Source of the DNA: Parietaria judaica
Taxonomy: Eukaryota > Streptophyta > Magnoliopsida > Rosales > Urticaceae
Length of the DNA stretch: 64,000 nucleotides
Assembly: GCA_954871525.1 (NCBI GenBank)
Contig: OX940862.1
Span: 43,579,732-43,643,731, forward strand
Direction: 5' to 3'
The notes beneath the pieces were generated by a model that was not told the DNA's origin, did not search any database, and saw nothing but the letters and a program-made list of their open reading frames with translations. Each line of letters opens with the position of its first letter. Position 1 is the stretch's first letter. This document shows, piece after piece, positions 34,279 through 43,599 of this stretch. A program made the translations under genes and the position numbers.

Positions 34279-35985
34279 ATGGCATTCACCGCTACTTCCA
34301 ACGTGGCTTTTATTTTTGGCATTTTTGGTAATTTAACAATATATATATATATATAACATACTTTTAATCATATATATGTAGTTTATTTATGAACTCTCAT
34401 CTAATTATATATATTAATGTTTGATATACAAATTGTAGGTAATATCGTGTCGTTTCTGGTCTACTTAGCTCCAGTGTAAGTATATCAATTATACACACAT
34501 TTGTGATATATATATATAATGATATTTATACATAGCAGTACTTAATAGATAAATAATTTGTATTTTTTAGGCCAACATTTTACCGCATATATAAGAAGAA
34601 ATCGACGGAGGATTTCCAAGCGATACCGTATTCAGTGGCGCTCTTCAGCTCGATGTTGACGCTCTATTATGGTCTCCTAAAAACCAATGGAATTCTCATA
34701 ATAGCCATCAACTCCGTCGGATGCGCCGTCGAATCAATATATCTCGCCATCTTCCTCGTCTATGCCCCGCAAAAAATCCGGGTACGTTTCCTCTACCGGT
34801 TACAAAATTGCTACTTTATAAAGAATATATTGGCGGAACCGGCATTTACCGTTACCACTCTTCTATGCCCCCGCAAAATTAGAATGTATATTTACTATAT
34901 TTGTATATAACGACGTTGTGTGTATGGCAGACTTTTCTACATGTAACTTTTATGAGTACTCGTTCCCATTACCGGTTGAAGAATTTGTATTTTAGGATAA
35001 AAAAATTGGGAATTAGCTGTACAAATTTTGAGATCCAATACTATACGTCCGGTTAGGGAGAGGTAAAAAATATTATTTGTTCTAGACCGATTATCGGTCC
35101 CGGTTATTGACCCGCGGTATAAAGCCATTAAATAAATAGGTCTCAGCTCCAAGAAAGAAAGAAAACTGATTAAGAAATACAAGAAAATTAGGACAGGGAT
35201 TTAAAAAACTGATTTTTACCCCTAGGGCATATTGACTAGTGTTTTAACGTGTATAAAAAAAATTATTTCTTATTTACCATGTTCTATGCAGATTTACACG
35301 GTGAAGCTCCTAGCTTTCTTTAACATGGGAGTTTTCGGGTTGATTTTACTTCCGACGTGGTTTGGAGCCCCTAACGGACCTTGCCGACAAACCATTGTTG
35401 GATGGATCTGCGCCGTTTCCTCCATCTGTGTTTTCGCATCCCCTCTTAGCATCATGGTACTTTAATCAAGATTAATTAATAATAATCATATTTATTGATT
35501 TGCAAATTAATATGCCTAATCGTCTCTCCTAATCAGAGGCATGTTATCAAGACAAAGAGTGTGGAATTTTTGCCTCTCCCAGTATCATTCTGCTTAACCA
35601 TATGCGCCGTTATGTGGTTCGTCTACGGTCTCCTTGTCAATGATTACTTCATCGCGGTAAGCGTAAATCTTTTTTGTTTTTTTGTTTCTTGTTTCTTGTT
35701 CTGTTTTTTTTAATCTAGTTCTTATTGATACTTTTTTTTTTCACTTTTCAGTCACCAAACATATTGGGGTTCTTATTTGGGATTGCACAAATGTTCTTGT
35801 ATGTTGTGTACAAGGACACCAAAAACGACAAATTTCCCGAGTTCAAGCTTCAAGAGATGTTGGCTCACGACACCGTTCATGTGTCCGTGGCGGCACTGGC
35901 GATTGTGACGGAGACGGAAACCGATGGTGATGTTGCCATAAGACACAATGGTGAAGTGAGTACTATCAGGTGCGCAGTCATGTAG
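34279..35985 (+). CDS. SWEET sugar transporter (MtN3/saliva family)
   Basis: Six exons with GT-AG introns: 34279-34327, 34439-34475, 34571-34781, 35292-35456, 35537-35656 and 35752-35985, coding for about 271 residues. SWEETs are bidirectional sugar uniporters with seven membrane helices arranged as two triple-helix MtN3 repeats around a linker helix. Visible signatures: repeat 1 with [20 protein letters not shown] and [24 protein letters not shown], then repeat 2 with [26 protein letters not shown] and a conserved [20 protein letters not shown] stretch. The helix prolines and the Asn of repeat 1 and repeat 2 are present. A charged cytosolic tail follows. Length and motifs fit clade III (sucrose-type, SWEET9-15) best, which I infer from memory of the family. 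The start ATG is the first in frame. A hAT MITE lies just upstream. Confidence 0.93.
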
Positions 35986-36496
35986 ACACGAGCGGGGTTT
36001 GCCGCCTACAGTCGATCTGGGTTTATTACTTTGGTATATAAAAATAGCTATACATTAATTATTCATAATGTGACCTCATTTGGGTTCAGTGTAAATAACT
36101 CCACTTAAAATTATCTCTTGCCAGAGTTCGATTCCGTAGTGTGATGACAAAATCCTATATGTTAAGTGCAAGGAGAGATGGCATATTCGTAAATTGGTAT
36201 ACATATAGATTTTTGAAGCTTCTATTACTTTGATCTCTTCGATTGAATTATAGAATAGTTTGATTATTTTCCTGAGGAGATTTGAATGATGTTAGAAAAT
36301 CTTGTACTGTTGACTTTTTCAGCTTGATGAAAAAATATACACTTGAATTATAGATATATGTTTTATTATTATTGTCATGTATTATTGCACAATTTAATTA
36401 TGAGATTTTTACATGCATAGTAATTATAAAGTTGTTCGTGGAAGATTTAATTAAGAAGAATAAGTTTATTAATAACATCAAACTTGTTAATGTTAC
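35986..36496. other. SWEET 3' flank
   Basis: 3' UTR and intergenic DNA after the SWEET stop codon. No other gene is seen before the auxin-receptor-like relic. Confidence 0.5.
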
Positions 36497-37084
36497 CAAA
36501 ATTCAATGTGGTAGATGTACATCTTCTCGACGGGGCTATCGGGCCTGGAGTCCGACGGGCCCCGCTCGTCGATGACCTCAACGTTGAGCCTCGGCATCTT
36601 CTGGCCGAGAAGCTTGCATGCTCTGTAGTCTGTAGCTCACCAAGCAAGAAGACATCCATTGTCTCCAGCTTCGCCGCGTTAGCCAGAAGCGCCTTGTCAC
36701 CAAAGGGGCAATCCTGTATTTCCAGCTTCCGGAGATTCTCGCACCCGGACAACATGTGGTGGAGCCCTAGGCCGCTCTCGCCAGCGAACGCCAATGATAG
36801 CATCGCAAGCTTATTGGCATGGGTCCCAATGTACTCGAAAGCTTGGTCAGTGAGGAGACTGGAGACCGATAGGCGCCGGAGGTCTTTGCAATGCTCGACA
36901 ATGGCGCCAAATCCCGCACCCAACGGCTCGAGGGTTAGGTAATCGGGAGTCCGTAGCTCAATGATGCAGAGCCTGAAGCACGAGAAATTGGGGTCGGTTT
37001 CGGGCAATGGTGGTCAGTGCAGCATTGGACATTTGGCGGCAGAAGATAGGACCGAGTGGAACTTCGGGCAGCCCGCCGAGACCG
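36497..37084 (-). pseudogene. TIR1/AFB auxin-receptor F-box fragment
   Basis: Read on the minus strand, this is the C-terminal leucine-rich-repeat part of a TIR1/AFB auxin co-receptor (normally about 580 residues). Typical motifs: TPDYLTLEPLGAGFGAIVEH, CKDLRRLSVSSLLTD, LHHMLSGCENLRKLEIQDCP and FGDKALLANAAKLETM. Frameshifts are visible near 37055, near 36990 and after LETM (about 36655), and the end of the protein is missing. The F-box and most repeats are absent because the fragment starts exactly where an inverted-repeat transposon begins at 37085. It is a non-functional relic. Confidence 0.9.
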
Positions 37085-38392
37085 AAATGCGGCTAAAGTA
37101 CCTAATGTTTATATTTTTGTGATTATGTACTCGATTTTTTTGTGTGGCTAAAGTACTTAAAGTTTAGTCTGTTAAGGAATTTAATTTCCTCCGTCAAACT
37201 CTGTTAGTGGTGTTTTAAATATTAGAAAAAATGCGGCTAAAATACCCAATGTTTAAAAAAAATTGAATTATGAACCTAAACTTTTTAAAGTTTCTTCTGT
37301 TATAAAAGTTTGTTTCTTCCATCAACGCACATGTCTTTGACCGCCACATGATTTTTTTTTAATCATTTAACAAATATAATCTAATAATAATTAAAATTAA
37401 AATAATAAAATAATTTAATGAGGTTATAATACTTGTATTATGTTATGAAGCATTAAATTTATGGGTTAATTAACGAAATGCCCATTTTGTGCAAACTTTT
37501 GAAAAAAACTATCCATTATGGGTAGTTTTTTACACATACAATGGGTAGTTTTTTACAAGGTTTGACACAAAATGAGTATTTCGTACAATTTCCTTAAATT
37601 TATTTAGTTATTCAATATTATTAAAATAAAAATCTACACCATTGATAAAAATATCCTTAAACAATTATTTTTACATATGGATTAGTACATTTGAGTTCAT
37701 TTGAGTTCGTCTTTAATGCGTAACTATAGTAATATGTTAATTTAAAAGTATAAGATACATTTTGTCAAAAAATAATTTTTTTAAGACAAGCTTCTTATGC
37801 ATTAAAGACAAACATAAATATATTAATCCATGTGTAAAATAATTGTTTAAGGGTATTTTTAATTAACATATTACTATATGTATGCATTAAAGACGAACAT
37901 AAATTATTAAATATATTAATTCATGTGGAAAAAATTTTGTTTAAGGGTATTTTTATTAATGGTGTAGATTTTTATTTTAATAATACCGAATAACTAAATT
38001 TATTTAATGCTTCATAACATAATACAAATTTTATAACCTCATTAAATTATTTTATAAATTTAATTTTAATTATTATTAGATTATATTTTTTTAAATGCTT
38101 AAAAAATAAAAAATGTCACGTGGCCGTCCAATGCATGTGAGTTGACGGAAGAAACCAAATTTTATAACAGAAGCAACTTAAAAGAAAGTTTAGGTACATA
38201 ATTCAAATTTTTTTGAAACATTGGGTATTTTAGCCGCAATTTGTCCAATATCTAAAACACCACTAACATTGTTTGACGGAGGAAACCAACTTTCTTAACA
38301 GAATAAACTTGAGGTACTTTAGCCACCAGAAAAAAGACTGGATACGTAATCACAAAAAATGTAAACATTAGGTACTTTAGCCGTATTTTAAC
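37085..38392. mobile_element. Nested foldback (long inverted repeat) element
   Basis: The left arm begins AATGCGGCTAAAGTACC and the right arm, reversed, reads AATACGGCTAAAGTACC. The arms extend over about 140 bp. Inside them is a second inverted pair starting ATGCGGCTAAAATACCC (about 37234) and ending GGGTATTTTAGCCGCA (about 38225-38240), with arms of several hundred bp. A third small inverted structure (TATGGGTAGTTTTT copies, about 37500-37560) lies in the centre. The GCGGCTAA ends are like those of the Mutator-like palindrome at 6198-7186. I find no target duplication, and the left edge cuts the TIR1-like relic. Confidence 0.7.
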
Positions 38393-39568
38393 ATTAACCT
38401 ACACACAAAAATCACATTATATTTCAAAAAATAATTAATAAAGGAAAAAAACCCAAAAAAATTAGTATATTACCTCGCAAAACACATAAGATAAAGTTGC
38501 AATACTTTTGCCGCAGTTATGAGTAAAACTGAATTATCGTCAAATATGCAAATAAAGTACAGAAAAAATCATATTAATATTTAAAAAAATATTTAATAAA
38601 CGAAAAAACCCCAAAAAATGAATTGATTGCTCACAAATCACAAAACGTAAACTTTGAATACTTTTACCATAATTATTAAGAAATCTGAATTAAGCCTCCC
38701 ATCTGCCTAAACCCAAGTACATAAAAACTATTACAATAATATATTATTCAACTATATACATAAAAAAAATTAATTAAATAACTCTAAAACTTAAAAAAAA
38801 TATGGATCTCTATAATTTTTACATAAAAAACCTAAAACATATTATAATTTTTTATATATTTCATCTAAATTTAACAAAATAATTACAAATAAAGTCATGG
38901 AAACAAGTTTTCAACAACATATATTCATAAAATGCAAAAAAAAAAAAAAACAACTCAAAATCCTAAAAGTGCCAACCTTTATTAATCTCCAAACATAAAC
39001 TCATGAACAACTCACTCTTTGTTTTTGTAACTTATGCAAATCATCTGCAATTCGGGTAAAATAAGTAAATATCAAAGAAAAATTGCAAGAAACATATAGA
39101 TCTATGATTATAACTCCTAATTATGCTCAAAAGTTCGAAACAAAATTGGACAAATTCGGTGTAAAAAGCTTAAAACCAAACTTTGCAAACTTTTGACACA
39201 CAAACAATTTCCATTGAAAAGCTTGAGATTTGCCGAAAATTAGAGACTTGTCACCTCAAAAATCGCCGATAAGTAGAAGAAGTGGGTTGTTGGAGGCAAG
39301 AAGAGGCGAGAAGGCTAGGGTTTGGTCGAAAATAGGTGAAATGAGGTATTTATATTTGCTCGATTTTTTTTAATTGCACCGAAAAGACCCTATTTCTTAC
39401 ACGTGTTTTACCGATAATCGACTGGTAACTGGTTAATCAAAAAGGTCGATAATCATCGAAAAATGTATAAAACAATAAGTGTTATAGCCGGCAACTTACC
39501 GGTAACAACCGGTAAGCTCGACAATCGTCGATGATAATCGTCGACTATCGTTTGTAAATTGAACCTTG
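38393..39568. mobile_element. CAAGG-end family, partial copy
   Basis: The right end, 39390-39568, is dense in CGATAATCG/TTACCGGTAA-type motifs and ends AACCTTG, as in the complete copies. The middle has the family's internal phrases (AATACTTTTGCCGCAGTTA, TTTAAAAAAATATTTAATAAA). The left end is missing or destroyed by the neighbouring foldback element. No clear duplication was found, although AGTCAAGG follows the right end. Confidence 0.5.
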
Positions 39569-40338
39569 AGTCAAGGTTCTCACCACACTCAAGGAAGTAA
39601 AAGCCGTGAGATTCGTAACCGTTCAAGCTACTGAGGCTGCCCATGAGCACCAAGGAAGTGTGCAAAGTCAGCCGTCGAAGCATGCCGACAACTCGCCATT
39701 AAAAGGTAAATATTCTTCCCCATTAATTCCCGTCATTAAGTGCGAGTTTTATCTCTCAAATCAATAAAAAATTCGATACCAACCAGCCCCCAAATCTGAT
39801 GGTGTGGTTTTTGGCTCTCAAAACAACAAAAAGTGGCTTTGATGTCATTTTTAAGTGAAAATGCTTATTTTCAAAGTATGCTAAAAAAACTTTGATAATT
39901 AAAACTTTGGAACTTTAAAAGTTTTATTTTTAATTTTCAAATATGAAAACCAAAATAAAAATATCCGCCTTCAGCTAAGTCTAACATGTCCAAGTTTCAC
40001 CGGGTCTAGCTCGGGGCCCGAACCTTGGATCCGACTTTAAGTTAAAGCCATGTTTACGTATTAACACAAATTATTTACTTTATACTAATATAAGAAGTAC
40101 TATACAGTCTATACTACTATTTATGCCATAAAATATACTATACAAAAAGTATTAATTATATCATGTAAATATTATTATCAATACAAATTATAACGATTAT
40201 TGGTTAACTTAAAAATATAAGCGATAAGTTCTTGTTAGTAAACCCACTAATTATTAAAAAAGAATTTAGTAAATTTGCCTGTCATGTGCATTTTTCGTAA
40301 CATATAAAAATTAGGCTCATATTGGAAAAAGTCAAAGC
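39569..40338. other. Intergenic DNA with a possible orphan exon
   Basis: Positions 39585-39706 read on + as an open segment (TLKEVKAVRFVTVQATEAAH, then EHQGSVQSQPSKHADNSPLK) ending at a splice-donor-like AAAG/GTAAAT. I do not recognise it and cannot show it is a gene. Positions 39994-40046 (GGGCCCGAACCTTGGATCC) repeat, in inverted orientation, the sequence at 30575-30612. The rest is AT-rich. Confidence 0.35.
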
Positions 40339-41791
40339 CTGTCATGGTAAGTCAAGGCCCATCACCAACGCCAGAGTCCCGAGAGACATTGGCGAGGCCC
40401 GGGGCCTAAAAGGCGACGAAACGAAAAGACTGACGAGGTGACGAGCCGACAAGCCGACGAGGTGACGAGTCGACAAGGCGACGAGGCGAAAAGACTGACG
40501 AGGCGACAAGGCGACGAGGCGACGAAGCCGACAAGGCGACGAAGCGACAAGCCGACGAGGCGACAAGCCGACGAGGCGACAAGCGGACAAGGCGCCAAGG
40601 AGACGAGACGACGAAGCCCCCCGCCGTAGCTTGGCGAGAGCGTAACTTGCAGTTAGCCTACTAGACGAGAAGATAAGGACTCTGGACAATCCAAAGAAAT
40701 CGAAGACGAATCGAGAAGCATCGGAGACCCTTTTTGTAGAAAAGGGGCCCTGACAACCCCCCTACTGCATGGCAAAATTTGCAGGACCCCTCAAAGTGTA
40801 GTATTCAAGGAAATGGGAGGCCCCCAGGGGTTCAATTCCCAGGGAATTCGTAGGCCCCAAGGGGTGCAATTCCCAAGGTATTCGCAGGCCCCCAGGGTGC
40901 AGTTCCAGGAAGTTGTTTTCCTATAAATAGGAGCCTTCCCCCCTAATTTTCACACTCACTCACAACTTTCTCCAGAGCTTCTCTCTCTAGCGTTCTCTCT
41001 CTAAAAACTCGTCTACTCTAAGGAGGAAATGACTTGAGTTAAAAGCTGAGATCGATCTAGAAGCAGAGTCTTAGGCCTCAGAAGAAAGGTTGTTCGACGG
41101 GTCAGCTAAGGCGTCCCTTGCTAGGTGGGAAACCACGCCACCACCTGTAAGGTCGACAGAGACGGAGCTTCCCTTCGTCGGGACAAGGCCCCTCGTCATA
41201 CCAGACCACCTACCCCGACAAGGTCGACAGAGACGGAGCTTCCCTTTGTCGGGATAAGGCCCCTAGTCATACGAGGCCACCCACCCTGACAAGGTTGACA
41301 GAGGAGCACACCTCGTCAGGTCAAGGCTCTCACTGTACTTCGCGAGCACGAGGGAAGTTCGACAGTGAGCTAGCCAACACTAATGAGGTCGACGAAGAGC
41401 ACATCACGCCGGTAATACCCAGCCATCGAGCCTCGGGTCACCCCCGCACCGCCAATCACGGCACTTCCAACGAGCCAAACCACATCGTCATTCACCCGCC
41501 ATTTATTACTAACCCCGAACTACGTGGGACCTGATTCTCTTAAACTGAGATACGTAGGCAGCCTCGCCCAACCATAAGCGACGGGGCACGGGCCCATTCT
41601 ACCATTTTTTGCAGGTCCTCCCTCGCCATAGGAGCTCGCCAAGGAAGGAAAAGCACGAAGAATCATCAAGACTAGCTCGGAGCTTCATCAAGACCGGAGT
41701 CCGCCAGACGAGGATATCGCTAAGAAGAACTCCGCCCAAACGAGGAGCTTCGCCGTGAACCAGACTTCGCCAGCACAAGTGAAGTTTGTGG
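40339..41791 (+). mobile_element. Truncated gypsy-type LTR with U3 minisatellite
   Basis: It begins near TGTCATGGTAAGTCAAGGCC and carries a U3 minisatellite of GACGAGGCGACAAGCC units (about 40385-40615), a TATA-type CCTATAAATAGG at 40919-40930, then R/U5 sequence with TACGTAGGCAGCCTCGCC (about 41552-41569). It is homologous to 30590-32416 on the other strand. The right end is lost at about 41791, where the LTR of the next element begins abruptly. No coding region belongs to it. Confidence 0.65.
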
Positions 41792-42712
41792 AGACGTGGA
41801 TTCGTTCGGCGCCTTCTCTATAGAAGTCGGTGATTCATTCGGCGCTTCCGCTCTAGCTGGTGGGAGTGGGATGGAGCTCGGACCTTCCTCTAAGGAGTCG
41901 GCAATTCCTCCGGCGCTTCCGCTCTAGCTGGTGGGAGTAATACGACGCTCGGACCTTCCTCTAGGGAGTTAGCGATTCCTCAGGTAGGCGGGAATTTCTC
42001 CGGCGCTTCTGCTCTAGCTAGCTCTTCCGGCAAATCAGACCCTCCGCTTAGCTTCGGACCGAAACCGGGTCCTCCGACCCGTTATCACAAAGTCCTAGGA
42101 CTCGGGATATAGGTCGGCGACCATTAAGAACTGGAGCCTCCGTAGGGCAGGTCGTCGATTAGGTGCTTCCGCTCGAGCTGACACCTCCATTCCGACCTTA
42201 GTAGGGTAAACCTGTCGGAATATATATATGGAAGAGAGAAAACAGTGTTTATCACTATATAGACCGTCTGAATTGGAGTTACCGTTTGAATGAAATCAAG
42301 CTCCTATTTATAGGAGGAGCCAGGGGCCTAGGAGAAGTAAAATATTGTCGTTTTGGTCCTTCGCGCCGCGGGGTACGCGTCGCGGCGGTGTGGGGTTTGC
42401 ACCGCGGCGGCGCGAGGTACGCAGCGGCGCTGCGGGTTTGCGCTGCGGCGGCACTAGGTACGCGCCGCGGCGCTGCTGGGTTCGCGCCGCGGCGCTGCGG
42501 GGTTCGCGCCACGGCGGCGCGGGTTAACCTTAATAGGCGCAAAAGTGCGTCTTGACGTCCTGTTACGGCGCGAGAATGGTGCATTTTATTAGTTACTCTT
42601 TATTTCGATAATTAAAACTGTTTCCGCGGTTTTTAGGCTTTTCGTTTTTTAGATATGGGCCTACGGGAGGCGTTTTTGGAACGAAATTGATTTTCTTAAA
42701 ACACTCATAACA
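41792..42712 (-). repeat. 3' LTR (truncated) of the gag-only gypsy element
   Basis: On the minus strand it starts TGTTATGAGTGTTTTAAG and shares with the 5' LTR the phrases around GGCGCTTCCGCTCTAGCTGG (41848-41868). The distal part, which in the 5' LTR runs on to TGTTGATGTCG at 46075, is replaced at 41791/41792 by the neighbouring LTR. A GC-rich minisatellite makes this copy about 165 bp longer in its U3 than the 5' copy. Confidence 0.85.
42360..42530 (-). repeat. GC-rich minisatellite inside the 3' LTR
   Basis: Degenerate units of about 25-30 bp built from GCGCCGCGGCGCTGCGGG and TTCGCGCCGCGG. The corresponding position in the 5' LTR (46918-46940) holds only a single TTCACGCCGCGGCGGCGCG unit. 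It lies just upstream of the LTR's TATA box on the minus strand. Confidence 0.8.
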
Positions 42713-42727
42713 TTAACCCCCCAGTTT
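42713..42727 (-). promoter_or_regulatory. Polypurine tract
   Basis: On the minus strand AAACTGGGGGGTTAA directly precedes the TG of the 3' LTR, the expected plus-strand priming position. Confidence 0.8.
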
Positions 42728-42794
42728 CACGAGAATTTGAAATTTCCGAGAAACTTTAATCTACTCGCGTATGGATTTTGCTCGCCTTATTTTA

Positions 42795-43265
42795 TTTATT
42801 ACTTTATTTCACGATTGCATGACGCAAATGTTTCGACACTTAGTCTCGGAAGCTTTCTGTATTTCTTACTTCCTTTCGCGGATGCGATGATGCAAACGCT
42901 TCGACACTTAGTCTCGGAAGCTTTATTTATTTCGCACTTCCTTTCGCGATTGCAATGACGCAAATGCTTTGACATTTAGTCTCGGAAGCTTTCTTTATTT
43001 CATACTTCCTTTCACGATTGCGTTGACGCAAACGCTTCGACACTTAGTCTCAGAAGCTTTCTTTATTTTGTACTTCCTTTCACGATTGCGATGACGCAAA
43101 CGCTTTGACACTTAGTCTCGGAAGCTTTGCATTGTTTCGTACTTCCTTTCAATATTGCGATGACGCAAAAGTTCGACACTTAGTCTCGGAAGCTTTGCTT
43201 TATTTCGTACTTCCTTTCACGATTGCGATGATGCAAAAGTTTTGACACTTGGTCTCGGAAGCATT
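42795..43265 (-). repeat. 68-bp tandem array, seven copies
   Basis: The marker GACACTTAGTCTCGGAAGC begins at 42835, 42903, 42971, 43039, 43107, 43175 and 43244, giving spacings of 68, 68, 68, 68, 68 and 69 bp. Units also share CTTCCTTTCACGATTGCGATG. The array sits between the end of the coding frame and the polypurine tract, i.e. in the 3' untranslated part of the retroelement, where Tat/Ogre-type gypsy elements are known to hold satellite-like arrays. Confidence 0.93.
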
Positions 43266-43599
43266 TCTTGCAAAGTTTTGCGATATTCGCTGCGATTTTT
43301 TAGTTTTATGGAGATTTAAGATGAGAACGTAGACAAAAGGCAATTCATTGAGCTTTTATTTCGTCTGAAACCGTTTACAACATGTGTGGCAGACGCCAAG
43401 TCATGCCTTTACACTTTTTGGAAAAAGAAAAAAGAAAACGATGAAATGTTTGTGGGCCTTTAGTTGGTGGCTTCGCAATTCAGGTGGATGGTATTGAGGA
43501 GTATTTTGACTTTTCCGGGCTTTGTTCCTTGGGAGTAGGAAGCCCTCGATTCTTTCTGACTTCATCTCATCATTCCGATTCCGTCTTTGGTTGGGAACT

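Noticed and set aside
40342..40689. Minus-strand Ser/Arg/Leu-rich frame
   Set aside because: Same LTR minisatellite in another copy; no protein family matches.
42795..43265. Regular 68-bp repeats as a CRISPR array
   Set aside because: The repeats are contiguous with no unique spacers, the genome is a plant, and the array belongs to an LTR element.
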